Source: Prorocentrum cordatum
Taxonomy: Eukaryota; Sar; Dinophyceae; Prorocentrales; Prorocentraceae
Direction: 5' to 3'
NCBI GenBank assembly: GCA_963575745.1
Contig: CAUYUJ010018560.1
Span: forward strand, 62,001 to 126,000
DNA: 64,000 bases
The position numbers and the translations under genes are program-made. The notes beneath the pieces are model-generated. The model had not been told where the DNA came from and searched no databases. It saw nothing but the letters and a program-made list of their open reading frames with translations. This document shows, piece after piece, positions 20,842 through 33,377 of the stretch. Numbering within the stretch: position 1 is the stretch's first letter; each line of letters opens with the position of its first letter.

Positions 20842-21444
20842 TGGGGCATGAGCTCCCGCCGCAACTGACGACGAGGGCCTGCTCCTCCTCCCCCTCCCTC
20901 CCCCGGACACTCGGCTTGCGCTCCTCCGGTCCACTGGAGGGCTGCAGCCCCCCTCTCCTGCACCGCGGCACTTCTGTGAGGTGGTGGGCTCCAGAACCAG
21001 GTCGAGCCTGCCCCGCTTGGCTGCCCAGCCAGCTCGCAGTCACGATCGGATGCCTCCGGTTGCTGCACCTCCTCACCCGAGTCTCGCATGAGCTTTCGAG
21101 CGCCGCTGTGGGCACAAACCTATACCCCTGCTCGTCGGCCCCGCCCGGTGGAGCCCGCCGTGCAGCAGCGTGCCGTGCAGTGTTTATGTAGATCTAAACA
21201 TATACAGCTGTATCATATATATATGTGTGTAACACAAGATGTTACTGGCTCGCTTCGCTTCGCCTTTAAATCTTGGTCGCGTGGCGCCAGACAGGCGCGC
21301 TGGGACGGGTCGTCGTCACTGCCGCGGCGCGCCTCGGCTATGGGGCCCATGGGGCACACAGGGCTGATATGGCCCATGTGCTCTCGCGGCGCAGAGAGCT
21401 GAGGGCTCTCCACACTTATTAGGGCACAGGGGCTCGGAGACACA
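20842..21444. other. No gene seen
   Basis: Contains a short ATATATATATGTGTGTGT dinucleotide tract near 21214-21231. Confidence 0.4.
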
Positions 21445-22335
21445 CTTGTGGCGAAAGGTAATCCAGCCAGTGCGGCTCGTGGGGATCATGGGGCTCGTAG
21501 GACTCATTTGGCTCATGGAGCTCACCGAGGCCATGGGTTTCATTGGGCGCATGGGGCACGGGGCTCATAGGGCTCAACGGGCCCATAAAGGAGTCATGGG
21601 GCTAAGAGGGCTCATAGGGCTCCTTAAGGTCATCGTCGCTTGGAGTCCATTGGGCTCATAGGGCTCGTGATGCTCATAGGGGTCATAGGGTTCATAAGGT
21701 TCAGGGCTCATGATGCTCATAGGGTTCGTGATGATCATAGGGCTCGTGATGCTCATGGGGTCATAGGGTTCGTAGGCCTCGTAGGGCTCATCGGGGTCAT
21801 GCGGTTCGTCGGGCCACTAAGGCTTATAGGGCTCTTGGGGCTCATGTGGGTCTTGGGGCTCTCGGGGCCCATCGGGCTCATGGAGCTCTCAGGACTCAAA
21901 AGCTATAGTGCCCATAGGGCTCATGGGGCCCATCGGGGTCATACGGCCCATCGGGGTCATACGGCTCGTGGGCTCGTGAGGCTCATGGGGTTCGCAGGGC
22001 TCAGGGGGGCCATATGGCTCGTAGGGCTCACGCAGCTCATAGGGGCTATTCGGCTCATAGGGCTCACAGGGCTCATCGGGATCATGGGGCTCATAGGGCT
22101 CACAGGGCTCGTAGGGCCGTAAGTCTCACAGGGGTCATAGGGCCCGTAGGGCTCATAGTTCTCATAGTGCTCGTCGGGCAGATAGGGCTCAAAGGGCTCA
22201 CAGTGTTCATAGAGTTCGTAGGGCTCATAGGTCCCTTGGGGGTCACAGGGCCCGTAGGGATCATAGAGCTCGTAATGCTCGTTGGGCTCATGGGCCTCAT
22301 TGGGTCCATAGGGCTCGTGGGGCTCGCAAGGTTCA
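21445..22335. repeat. 9-bp array GGGCTCATA (890 bp)
   Basis: Around 95 imperfect copies of GGGCTCATA, GGGCTCGTA and GGGCTCACA. The 9-bp unit keeps frame on both strands, giving Gly-Leu-Ile repeats on plus and Glu-Pro-Tyr or Met-Ser-Pro repeats on minus. The resulting frames of up to 163 codons are most simply repeat artefacts. Confidence 0.85.
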
Positions 22336-22760
<425 letters not shown>

Positions 22761-22959
22761 CGGGGAGCTCTACCTCCGACCTCAGTGGTCACGCTCGCGA
22801 GGGGGGGGGGCACCCCGTTCACACGGATCGCGCCCCACAGGGAGGTCAGCGCGCCTCTGCGCGCTAGCTCCCGGCCACAGCCTCCTGAGTCTCTGCGCTG
22901 CCCCCGCGGCGCGCCGTGTGCGAAGAGATGGCCCCGCCCTGCGCCACCCACAGCTGCTT

Positions 22960-23530
22960 AGGGTTGTGCCCTCTTGGAGGCGTCTGCGGGGCCTCCGAGG
23001 GGACCTCTCGGGGCCTCTTGGAGGCCTCGCGGAGCTCCTGGGGGGCCTCTCGGCAGCATCCCGGAGGCCTCCGGGAGGGCCTTGGAGGCAGGAGGGGCGC
23101 CGCGCGCTCCGAGATGGTGGCCCACGAGACCCTCTCCTGGGGGCGTCTTGACGTTCCCTTAGGGGCCCTGGGGCTCTCTCTGGGGCTGTCTTGGGCGTGC
23201 CTGGGGCCATCTTTGGGCCCTCCGGGGCCATCTTGGCGCCCTCTCGAACCTTCCTGGGAGCTCCCCGGCGCCTAGTGGGCCGTCCTGCGCGTCGTCGGAG
23301 CGAGAACCACGAATTCGATAGAAACGCGAGTTTTCCGAACGGAAGTATACGATCTGGGCGCCCTGGGGGCGCCTTGGGGGATCTCTGGGAGCCTTCTTGA
23401 GCCGCCTGGGGGTCCTCGAGAGCCGTCCTGAAGCGCGCTGGAGCCTTTTCGGTGCTCCGCGGGGCCGTCCAGGAAGGAATCCTGGGCTCGCTTTGGGGGC
23501 TTGGGATGGCCTGGAGGGGCCCCGGGAACC
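22960..23530. repeat. Degenerate CTTGGAGGCCTC array (family D)
   Basis: Imperfect repeats of CTTGGGGGCC, CTCTTGGAGGC and CCTCTCGGGG, the reverse complement sense of CCAAGAGGCCCC arrays elsewhere. Confidence 0.65.
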
Positions 23531-23635
23531 GAAAATCTGGATTTCTTCCCGATGGGAGCGCCGAAGGCCGAATGTATGTAGGGGGTCACCCGGGGTCTTC
23601 CGCTATGAGAATATTCGAAGAGGAGTATGTATAGA

Positions 23636-23690
23636 AAGAGATAGAGAGAGAGAGAGAGAGAGACAACAGAAAGAGAGAAACAACAACAAT
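23636..23690. repeat. (AG)n and CAACAA microsatellite
   Basis: GAGAGAGAGA tract followed by GAAACAACAACAAT. Confidence 0.9.
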
Positions 23691-23834
23691 GGGACGTGTG
23701 TGCATGTGCGTTTCCCCAAACAGTGTTTGCATTTCGGGCCCTCACTTGCTTGCCTGCATAATTGCATGGGCATTCCGGGCCTGCGGCGGGGGCCTGCCCG
23801 TGGGCGCCTCGCTGGCGCCCCGCGCCTGGGGGAT

Positions 23835-24300
23835 GTATGCCGAGCTTTCGCCTGGTGCACGCACGCCCGCAGGCGCCGCGTGGGCGCTCCGGCCGGGCGG
23901 GGGGGGGGCTATATCGAAGCCTCGCCCGGTGCCCGCCCATGGGTTATGTCGGGCGTGGCCCCCTACAGGGGGGCATTGTCGACGAGAATCTGAAAAATAC
24001 ACCAAGAATGCCCCCCAAAGGCAAACAAAATACTCAAAAAAATAGTCCCTGGACTATTTTTGGGTTATTGCTTGTTTATTTTTGGTGTACTTGTTATCTG
24101 TCGTCGAAAACCCCCTTGTAGGGGGACAGGCCCGACTTAACCCACGGGCGCGCCGCGCTGGTGGCTGTGCCGAGAGTTCTCCCGGTGCCCGCCCGTGGGC
24201 GCCGCGTCGCGCGCCCCGCGCGGAGGGGGCGGCATGCCGAGGGTTCGCCCCGTGCCCGCCCCGTGGGCGCCGCGTGGGAGCCCCGACGGCTGGCACTGCG
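23835..24300. repeat. GC-rich ~70-bp repeats flanking a large foldback
   Basis: GCCGAGxxTTCGCCCxGTGCCC units with CGTGGGCGCCGCGT occur near 23838, 23913, 24169 and 24236. Between the second and third lies the foldback at 23933-24152. Confidence 0.6.
23933..24152. mobile_element. ~220-bp foldback (inverted repeat) element
   Basis: The left arm reads GCCCATGGGTTATGTCGGGC, then GCCCCCTACAGGGGGG, TCGACGA, then AATACACCAAGAA. The reverse complement of the right arm reads GCCCGTGGGTTAAGTCGGGC, then TCCCCCTACAAGGGGG, TCGACGA, then AGTACACCAAAAA. The centre is A+T-rich with an AGTCCCTGGACTATT inner palindrome. No coding capacity. Confidence 0.75.
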
Positions 24301-24973
24301 AGCGCTATACCTCCCGAGCCCAGACGCATCGAGTTCCCCCTGGGACGCTGCAAAAGTTGCATGCGATCCTGCCTCACCGCTCATTCTGCACACGGCAGCA
24401 GACCGTCCCAGCCCAGCTCGCGTCGCCCCCCCGCCCCCCCCACGCTCTCGATCACGCGCATCGCTGCGGTCGCGGCCACGCGTGCACTGATCAGGCGGGC
24501 GGCGGTGGCCGACAGCGGCAGGAAACGCGGGTCACGATGACTCTGCCGCTCTCCAGACCCCCCCCCCCCCCCGCGGGGGCCTGGGCGCGGGAGCCGCTGC
24601 TGCCGCCGCCGCAGACCGGGGGCAAACCGCTGGAGCCGCCCAACGCCGGCGCCGCAGCCCTCTGGCAGTGAGGAGGGCGAGAGGACGAGAACGACCTGGA
24701 CGACTCTCCCGCTTCGTGATCACTTCGCAAGGGGAGACGCTGTGCCACGTTCGGCCCCCGCAGGTCCCACGGAAACATTATTTTGTCTTATCGGCCCCTA
24801 GGGCCCACGGAAGCTTGAATTCCCGAACCGATTTTTGACAGCCCCGAGGCCTGGCGAGCTTGCCTGGCCCCGGGCGGTCAAACAAGGGTTCGGGATGAAG
24901 AGCTAGTCCCGGAGAAGGGGTCGATACTCCCCACCCGACAATTTGGGGTCGTCAAATTTGAAACCCGTCCACC
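24301..24973. other. No gene seen
   Basis: GC-rich, with C-tracts near 24560. Frames on both strands are unconvincing. Confidence 0.4.
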
Positions 24974-25126
24974 CTGCATACCGCAGCTGCCAGATCCCCA
25001 GGCTCCCGAGTATCCCCGAGAGTCCCGCCTCGCGCCCTTCTGCATACCGCGGCCGCCAGATCCCCAGGCTCCCGAGTATCCCCGAGAGTCCCGCCTTACG
25101 CCCCTCTGCATACCGCGGCCGCCACA
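24974..25126 (+). repeat. 66-bp tandem repeat, 2.3 copies
   Basis: TGCATACCGCGGCCGCCAG, ATCCCCAGGCTCCCGAGTAT and CCCCGAGAGTCCCGCC are repeated almost identically. Confidence 0.9.
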
Positions 25127-26327
25127 CAACACGATAAACTATGACAGAACAGAGCATAACACCACATCGCCTAACATAACATATCCGAACATAACATACC
25201 ATATCATGGCAGAACATGTCGTACCATAACACAACACGACAGAGCAGTGCATACCATAGCACGGCATCACAGCACATATCATGGAATCCACAAAGCAAGC
25301 ATACCACAAGGACACATCGCAGAAAGAGCATGACGACCACCGCTCGGTCCGCTGCACAGCTCACTGAGCAGGATGAGGCACGTAATTCACAAATTCTGTG
25401 GCTGGCTGGCCACCCCAGGGGCCAGGGTGGACCATGATCAGTGGAGCTGATGCGTGTCCTCACCAGTGCTCGCATGTCTTCTAGAGCCTACCATGACATA
25501 ACATGCCACAGACTCACATAAAATGGCATAGCATAGCAGAGAAACAACACATCATAACAACGTATGCTATGACATACCGTAACACACAAAACATGCTACA
25601 CCATAACATAGCATACCGTATCATAGCATGACATTCCATATCGCATCATACCACCATATGACATAACACACATTCGCATAACACATCACTGCATCCCATC
25701 TAACCTGCCAGATATCATCGCACCGCATACGATATACAATAACACGACAGAGCACCGCAAAAAGGTGCTACATCATAGCACACCGCAACATGGCATAACA
25801 CCATAAGTTATGACATACCTGATCATACATAATATATCATCACACCACAACTCATCCCATGGCATGAAAGAGAAAGCCATAACATACGATGACATTACAT
25901 ACCGTACAGTAGCATACAATGTCAGAACCGAACACACCATAGCACAGCATCAACGCACATACCCTTCCATACCATGACACACCATACCACGCCAGTGCGC
26001 AGCATAACACACTACATCATAGCATAACATAATACATCATAACACCATAACATGACAACGCATACCATTTCATATCACGTCGGGAAAGAACATGACGGGG
26101 CGCAACATGACAACGCATGCGATGACATCATGGAGCACACATAGCATAACATTACACCACTCATCATAGCGAACAAGGGCCGAACACGCCAGAACATAGC
26201 GTAACATACCAGAACATAACACTTCACACAGTGGTATCAACCATCATAACATTAAGCGGAATCAAAGCATTTCATACCATGGCAAAACATATCATCACAG
26301 ACTAATCTTGAGTACTACAATCAATTC
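25127..26327. repeat. A-rich degenerate array of CATAACATACC words
   Basis: About 1.2 kb of CATAACATAC, CATACCATAT and CATAGCATAA words with no long open frame. It is compositionally unlike its GC-rich surroundings, and the motif carries on in the spacers of the next region. Confidence 0.75.
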
Positions 26328-27365
26328 AAGCGCGACGTGCGCGCCGAGGTCAGGCTGGCCACAGGAGCAAACAGGCGCAGCAACGAACGATCGGACGACG
26401 TATCTATTGTGACAGGCGTCACGGCGTCATGCCAGTCCAGCGAGAACAAAACAGACATAATACAGCACAAAGAAAGAGAACATGATCAATTCAGCGTAAT
26501 CAAACGAATAGAGCATACCATAACACAATTGGTCTACTACTGCTATACCTACGTCAACAATCTAGATCGAACATGATTGGCTGGAACTTCATGTGCTATA
26601 CTACAACAAACTGAGCATACCTTGAACAACATGACAGAAAAACATATCGTAATCAAGCTTGACAAACAATACGTATCATGCCAAAACGTGGTGCCACAGG
26701 GCAGAGCATGTCATGTCATATCAAATGATGCACTGGCAAAGGTGCGCAGAGCATACGTTGACAGAAGAGAAGCATAAGCTTGAAGAGGAACTTCATGACA
26801 GACTAGGCCGTACCAAAACATAATCAAACGCGACGTGCGCGCCGAAGTCAGCCCCGCCACAGGACAAAGAGGCGCAGCAACGACCGATCGGAAAAAGTAT
26901 CTAACGTGACAGGCGTCACGTCGTCACGCCACCCCGTCGACAACATAACATATCAGATGGTAGCATAGCAGGATCCAACGTGATCGAACATAACATACTT
27001 GAGCACTGCTAAAGACATCAACTGCAAATCAAGGGCGCAAGAGCATCCGCGCCTGGCTACAAGAAAAAACAGGCGCGGCAACGACCGATTAGACGACATA
27101 TCAAAAGCGACAGGCATCACGACGTCACGCCGCACCGTCGAGATCAGAACAGAAACAAACATATGTGCATAGAACACAACAAAAACGAACACGACGCGAG
27201 GAAATATAATTCAGCAGAGACCGTGTAATGGCGGCCTATCATACGCGACATGTGCGCCAAGCCCAGGCTGGCCACGGGAACAAGCAGTAGCAGCAACGAC
27301 ACATCAGAAGCCAAAACAAACGCGAAAAGGCGTCACGGCGTCACGCCGGCCAGTCCACAGCAGAG
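26328..27365 (+). repeat. Four spaced copies of a ~125-bp repeat
   Basis: Copies near 26328-26445, 26824-26945, 27022-27150 and 27241-27365 each have a CGCGACGTGCGCGCC-like start, GGCGCAGCAACGACCGAT in the middle and GACAGGCGTCACGGCGTCA near the end. Spacers are A-rich CATAAC-type sequence. No frame is conserved. Confidence 0.7.
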
Positions 27366-27409
27366 CACAATGCCATATACTACGCCGGGCCAGAATCGAA
27401 ACGAAACAC

Positions 27410-27591
27410 AATACAGTCAAAACGTATATTAAGAACGCGTGGTAAGGACGCAAGACCCTTGGAGGCTGAAGTTGGGAGTTTTTGTGGGCGGCGGCGACCA
27501 GTGAAAACGGCAAAGGACGGGCCACAGAGGCAAGGACGCAAGGGCATCCTAGATGAAGGCGCGCGTCCTTACTAGGCGCATTGACTGTATT
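27410..27591. mobile_element. Tc1/mariner-like MITE, copy 1
   Basis: Left end AATACAGTCAAAACG and right end CGCATTGACTGTATT are inverted. The interior arms GGTAAGGACGCAAG and GCGCGTCCTTACTAGG are also complementary. The element is 182 bp with TA next to the CAGT terminus, as in Tc1/mariner elements that insert at TA. Copies are at 33683-33860 and 40191-40369. No transposase. Confidence 0.75.
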
Positions 27592-28073
27592 ACGAATGCG
27601 CCGGCCACCACTCCACGGCGTTCCATCAAACACACGATGTGCGCCCCGTCGTCAGAAGAGGGCGGGGCGGCCGGAGCCGAAGGCGGGAGGAGAGGTCCGC
27701 CTCGCCTCCTCGTCCCCCTGCGTCGTCCGCCTCCTCCTCGTGTTGCTGCTGCGGTTCCTCCCCTGCCTCCGTCAACAGGCTGCAGCTCTCTCCGAACAAG
27801 TTCTGGGGTCTCGCAAGACTAGTTTTGGAGGGGGGGTTGTCGTTCCAGGGACGCGTTTCGGTTTTTTTCGTCAGGGGCCCTGGGGTTGTTAGACGTTCGG
27901 GAAGCATCAATTTGCGACCTGGCCTGGCCGCCGCGCTGGCCGAGACCGCCGGGCCCAGCGCTCATCGTTCCAGTAGGCGCGCGTAGCGTTGGGAACAAAC
28001 GCCGAAGGATCTGGTGGGGATCGCGCGAAGCAGATAAATTGTTTGGGGCCCACGCTATGGGGAAAACACACAA
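27592..28073. other. No gene seen
   Basis: GC-rich; no conserved motif in any frame. Confidence 0.4.
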
Positions 28074-28085
28074 ACACAAACACAA

Positions 28086-28116
<31 letters not shown>

Positions 28117-28130
28117 ATACGCACACATTC
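28074..28130. repeat. (CA)n microsatellite
   Basis: ACAAACACAAACACACAC tract. A second (CA)n tract lies at 28537-28560. Confidence 0.95.
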
Positions 28131-28560
28131 ACACACGCACGCGCGTTTTTCCTCAACTGGCGAGGTGAAGGCACCGTCGCGAGTACGAATTCGTGGCACG
28201 CTCAATCGAATCCCCGCTGGCGTGGCAGGTGGGTGGACTGAGATGGGCAATCGCGGGCAGAAAACGCAGAAGCGTAATGAGCTTGCACGTGGAAGAAGAG
28301 TCGAAGGGCGTGCAGCATGAAGTCCGTGGAGAAGCGGCCGGGCGCCACATTGCAGTAACAAGCGCACAAGGGCCAAGGATGATAACTATGCGGGGACGCG
28401 CGCATACGCGCAAACTTTCCTCCCCAGACAAGACGACGGCGTTCTCGCGAGCGTAGGAACGGGGCACGATCGAACAATAGTTGCAACTAGACGTCGCAGA
28501 GGGAGACAACGCAAAACCGAAACAGACTGATGGGACACACACACACACACACGCACACAT

Positions 28561-29592
28561 GTTTGCGTCGGCGGTTAGGCATAGTAACTGCGCTGCCGGA
28601 TGTGCTAACTAAACAGGGGTACAATTGTAGGAAATTGCGCTACCATTCAGGGAGCGGAAGAAAAGGAAGAGGGGGCGGCCGAAGTGGGGGGGAACGGGGC
28701 GAGGGCCGCTCAGGGGGACGGGTCACGCCCAAAGCGGGTGGCGCGGCCAGCCCCGCCGACGGGGACTGCGGCGGCTGCTGCGCCGGGGTGCCAGCGGCAG
28801 CAAGGCCCAGCGTGGGAACTCAAATGTACGCTGCAATCAGGGGCCTGATGCGCACCAGGCGGCGGCTGCGCGTTCCCCAGACGGGTGCGTGGAAGGGGCG
28901 GCGAAAAGGTATCGCCAAAGGGGCGTGACGGCGTGACCAGCAAAATGCTGGGCCGGCGGGCGGCTGCGGGGAAGGGGTGGCGGGCGGCGAGACAAAGCCC
29001 GGCACCCCAGCTTGCCGGCTGCAGGCAACGGCTCGACGCTTTGGCGGCGCGCAGAGGGATAACGTAGGAGAACAGGCGGCAAGACCGGGCCCTGGATCCC
29101 GAACGCGAGGCGGCTGCTGGCAGCAACCCAGGCGCCGCGGCGGCGCGCGGAAGGACGGGGGCGGCCCCCGCTGCCCGGGAGGACGGGGTGGGCCAAGGGG
29201 AGGGCCGAGGCCGCCGCTCGTCACAAGGGTGGGCAGCAAGCGGCGCCCCGTTGCTGGGCAAAACTGTGGCTGACGCCGGCGGCCCCCGCCGCCCGGGTGG
29301 ACAGGGTGGGCCAGGTCGGGGCACCTAATCGGCGAGGGAAGGTGCGGGGCTGCGCTGGCGGAGGAAACAGCGGAGGACAGCAGCGTCGTGCTGGCTGGGG
29401 TCGCGGGCGCCACCGCCGCGCAAAGCGTAAGATCTGCTCCAGGCCGCACTGGGTTCACCACCTGCTTGCTGCATCCTGACCCGGGCCGCCAGGGCTCCCT
29501 TTTGAGGAAGTCGAGGAGGACGCACGCTGGGGCGTCCTCAGGGCGCGCCCGCCCCTTGCCCTGCTTCTTGTAGTCCAAGGCGGACGAATGCC
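28561..29592. other. No gene seen; GC-rich
   Basis: Both strands have frames up to 252 codons rich in Ala, Arg, Pro and Gly, overlapping each other. Nothing favours one as a gene. Confidence 0.4.
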
Positions 29593-30060
29593 ATGCGGAT
29601 GATTACGAATACGACAAAGATGTGGGGCATCCATTTTTTGGATGTCCCTGGATGGTGCTGCTGCTGATGGTCATGGTGATGCCTATCACCATGACGATGA
29701 CAATTATGTTGATGATGGTGTTGAGGATGAGGATGAGGATGCTGTTGATGATGAGGATGAAGATGGTGATGATGGTGATGATGAAGCTGATGATGATGAT
29801 GATGATGGTGATGATGATGCTGATGGTCATGCGGATGATTACGAAACTGACTACGATGATAGGGGCATCTATTTTTGGATGCCCCCTGCATGGTGATGTT
29901 GGTGATGATCAAGATGATGACCATCACCATGACGATGGCCATTATGATGACGATGAGGAGGAGGAGGAGGAGGAGGAGGAGGAGGAGGATGAGGGTGATG
30001 ATGAGGAAGACGAGGAGGATGAACGAGAGGAGGACGGAGGACGGACGAAGGAGGCAGGAA
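29593..30060. repeat. Duplicated ~245-bp unit with (GAT)n and (GAG)n tracts
   Basis: CATGCGGATGATTACGAA occurs near 29592 and 29828, each followed by GGGGCATC, TTTTTGGATG and later CACCATGACGATG. GAT and GAG microsatellites fill the rest. Met/Asp-rich frames are repeat artefacts. Confidence 0.8.
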
Positions 30061-30764
30061 AAGAGGAGGCGGAAGAGGGAAGAAGACAATGGAGCGTGAG
30101 GGAACGCTGACTGTTGGCACTCCGCCATCCCCTTACAGGGAGTGCGGGGCCGCGCATTCAATCTGCATGCGATCTGAGGGGTGCGTTTCACACAGGACAC
30201 AGTGAGGGGTGAGCTTCGAATTGACTGACTTTGCTTGGCAACTTTCTCCCAAGTGCGTTGCCCCAGGAGCGGGGTTAATCATCCCTGTCCAGGTTATCGT
30301 CGCCACTATTCTGCTACCAAATCTGCGTGTAGGGCTGCCCTAGAACCAGGAACCAATGAACCCGACCGCCCACCGAAATCGGTCCAGAACCTGGGGGCGG
30401 GAACCCAGGAACCCGGAACTGGGAACCCGGGAACCCAGCCGCCTACCGAAACACGCGAGCTACAATTACCTCGTCAATACCCGCGAGGACCCCTTCATCA
30501 GCACGGGGGGAGCGGGTCCTGAGGGAAACGGGTCCTGGATCGTGGGGCCTTCCCCCAAATACGAGATCTTCATCCTGAGTCGTTTTCTGACAGTCCCGGG
30601 GCCCGTGAATGGCCTGGAAGGCCCGAAAACGGCGATAAACCTCAGGACCCGTTTCCCTCAGGACCCGCTTCCCCCATGGCGACATCAGTGGCGCACTGAT
30701 TGGGGAATCACATCGCCGGAGATCTGGGCCTCGCTCCTGCGCAACAACTTTCTCGCCATCGCTC
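30061..30764. other. No gene; short GAACCCGGGAACC repeats
   Basis: Near 30350-30440, AACCCAGGAACCCGGAACTG-type words repeat. Near 30530-30670, CTGAGGGAAACGGGTCCTG is mirrored by CAGGACCCGTTTCCCTCAG, forming an inverted repeat of about 140 bp span. Confidence 0.5.
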
Positions 30765-30897
30765 GGACGTCCATTCCCCGTGCACTCTTCGGCTTCGTGC
30801 GCGTAATTTTGTCGAAAGATGGCCCAAAATGCTCCTCGATGGTCTTTGCCGAAAAATTACACTGGCGACGTACCCATCCCCTGCGCAATGCGTGGCA
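30765..30897. mobile_element. TIR element family A, copy 4 (right end degraded)
   Basis: The left end GCCATCGCTCGGACGTCCAT and interior (GTGCACTCTTCGGCTTCGTG, ATGCTCCTCGATGG, TTTGCCGAAAAATTAC) align with the copies at 7949 and 37196. The right end is diverged (GCGCAATGCGTGGCAGG), so this copy looks old. Confidence 0.7.
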
Positions 30898-31099
30898 GGA
30901 GTAGCTTGGGAGATTTGACGAGAAGGCGGCGACGTGACATGGACGCATATACTTCTGCGAGCGGCATTCGGGAGGTTCGCAGGTCCCCAATCAAAGGAAA
31001 AACGATGAGTAACTAAGTGAACCCCTGAGTCACTAAGGAAGACGCAAAGTCCAAAAGGAGACTGCGGGCAAGGGGCTTGAAACGTCGGCAGCAACAACA

Positions 31100-31640
31100 T
31101 GACATGGCCGCCCAAGGACGGCGATGTCCCGCTCAGGTCCGCGCGGTGCCTCACTCCGCTGGACCCACCAGCAGCCTTCGAAAGTGGCCAGCCAAAAAAG
31201 AACTCAAAAGTAGCGACAATTTCGCAGATCGCAGCCCACCACGGACGGCGAGGTCTACCTCAGGTCTGCGCGGTGCCTCACTCCGCTGGACCCACCAGCA
31301 GCCCTCGAAAGTGGCGACAATTTCGCAGATCGCAGCCCTCCAAGGACGACGAGGTCTACCTCAGGTCTGCGCGGTGCCTCACTCCGCTGGACCCACCAGC
31401 AGCCCTCAAAAGTGGCGACAGCTTCTCAGATTGCAGCCCTCCGCGAGGTCTACCTCAGGTCTGCGCGGTGCCTCACTCCGCTGGACCCACCAGCAGCCCT
31501 CGAATGTGGCGACGGTTTCGCAGATCGCAACCCCTCCAGGGACGGCGAGGTCTACTTCAGGTCTGCGCGGTGCCTCACTCCGCTGGCCAGCAGCCCTCGA
31601 ATGTGGCGACGGTTTCGCAGATCGCAGCCCCCCAGCGACG
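31100..31640 (+). repeat. ~100-bp tandem array, 5 copies
   Basis: GCGCGGTGCCTCACTCCGCT recurs with starts near 31142, 31269, 31370, 31464 and 31566, giving spacings of 94-127 bp. Each unit includes CAGCAGCCCTCGAAAGTGGC and TTTCGCAGATCGCAGCCC. A 402-codon frame runs through it but changes register between copies, so I do not call a gene. Confidence 0.85.
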
Positions 31641-32339
31641 GCGAAGAGAGGGCAGGAGGAGGGAGGAGGCGGGAAGAGGAGACGGGAGGAGGGAGACGCG
31701 ACCGCGGCGCTCTAGCCGAAACGAATACCCAACCAAGGAGGGTTGGGACACAACACACACACACACGTTCAAGCGATGCCAAGTTTTAGGGCACCCCTTG
31801 GAGCCGCGACCGTCTCACCGCCAGCTCGCGCCACCCCGCGTCGGTGAGGGGGGGGGGTCAGGGCCCTCCCTGGAGGGCCAGACGACGACCGTGCACGCCG
31901 GCGAACGTCGAGGGAACGACAGCGACGTGACGACGACGACAGCGACGACCGACGACGAGCGCGAAGACGGCGGTGGCCGCGACGATGGCGACGGCGGCCG
32001 CGCGGCCGCGACGGCGGCTGCGGGCCCAGCGGGGAGCAGGGCGAGCCGCGGGGGGGGCCTGTTCTGCCTGCCGGCGCTGGCGCCGGCGCGCAGGCTCCAG
32101 GCCTGTGGCCCCGCCCGTCGTCTCGTCGTAGATCGGCGTTGGACAGACCTCCCTTTCGTAAGCCTCCCCTTGGTGAAAACGCTCTGGGACCGAGACCGAC
32201 GGACCTGGACCCGCAAAAATGACGGCCGCGACGCCCTCTCGCGAAGCGAAAACGGCCAATTCCTGAATCGACGTGTCAGGCTAGGAGGTCTACCCACCCC
32301 CGAGTAGAGAAGCGTGGCGGGAGGAGTCGATTCCTGGTC
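31641..32339. other. No gene seen
   Basis: Short ACACACAC tract at 31751-31770. GACGACGACAGCGACGACC-type triplet repeats lie near 31917-31960. Confidence 0.4.
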
Positions 32340-32750
32340 CTCCCGTCGCGAGAAACTGCGGCGGGGATGCGGTTTCTGGAGGCTCGGCTGCCGGGAGGCC
32401 TCCCCGGGCCTCGGAAGCGTCAACAAAACGACCTCGGAGGAGAAGCATCCACAAAAGGGGGCTGCGGCGGGAGCGGTTTCTGGAAGTTCAGCTGCTGGGA
32501 GGCCTCCCCGGACCTCGGAAGCGTCAACAAAACGACCTCGGAGGAGAGGCAGCCACCAAAGGGGGCTGCGCGGATGAAAGCATGCACGACGTCGGGGGTC
32601 TGAACTCGAGCAAGCCGGGGAGGCCTCCCCGGGCCTCGGAACCGTCAACAAAACGACCTCGGAGGAGAAGCATCCGCAAAAGGGGGCTGCGCGGATAAAA
32701 GGCACGACGTCTCGGGGGTCCGACCTCGAGCAGGCCGGTCACGGCGTGCA
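32340..32750 (+). repeat. ~110-bp tandem repeats, 3-4 copies
   Basis: ACGACCTCGGAGGAGAAGCA recurs near 32428, 32530 and 32651 with GGGAGGCCTCCCCGG and AACCGTCAACAAAA-like words between. Confidence 0.8.
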
Positions 32751-32796
32751 TGCTTCGGCCGTGCGGTGGGAGACCTGGGCCTCCCTCGAGAAGAAA

Positions 32797-33000
32797 AGAA
32801 TAATGATAAGAAGAAGAATGATAAGAAGAATAATAAGAAGAAGGCCTCCCTCGATAATAACAAAATAATGGTAAATCATAAAAATAAAAATAAAAATAAT
32901 AATATCAATACTAATAATAATAATGATAATAATAATAATACTAATAATAATACTAATAATAATAATGACAATAATAATAATAAGAAGAAGCGGTGCAATG
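32797..33000. repeat. (AAT)n/(AAG)n microsatellite
   Basis: AATAATAAT, AATACTAAT and AAGAAGAAT triplets for about 200 bp; an A+T-rich tract in GC-rich surroundings. Confidence 0.95.
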
Positions 33001-33284
33001 CCAACAACTCCTGCCTCGAAGAAGTGCCCTCTCCATCTCCCGAGCCATCTGGTCCTGAGGAGGGGAAGGGAGAGAGTTTAAATGGATCGGGAACCGAGGA
33101 CCTTTTTCCAATCGCAGCGTTTTCCCCATCTCGGTCTCAGGGTTTGGCCCGGGACCACGCCAATTGGCTTGGGGAGGCGCCGCCGGGGGGGCCCAGCGCC
33201 GATCCAAGGAACTCGCGCGGACCTCCGAAATCTCATGTTTACGCAGATGTCTCTGCTTATTATTCATATGTTCCTTCAGTGTTC

Positions 33285-33306
33285 TTCTTCTTCTTCTCCG
33301 AGAGAA

Positions 33307-33337
<31 letters not shown>

Positions 33338-33377
33338 GGAGAGAGAGAGAGAGAGGGAGAAAGGGAGAGAGAATATG
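33285..33377. repeat. (TTC)n then (GA)n microsatellite
   Basis: TTCTTCTTCTTC followed by GAGAGAGAGAGA with few interruptions. Confidence 0.95.

Noticed and set aside
21445-22335. Repeat protein with Glu-Pro-Tyr or Gly-Leu-Ile units
   Set aside because: A 9-bp array keeps frame automatically; both strands are equally open and there is no start or end context.
28820-29578. 252-codon minus frame as a gene
   Set aside because: GC-rich composition opens frames on both strands here; no motif or codon pattern favours it.
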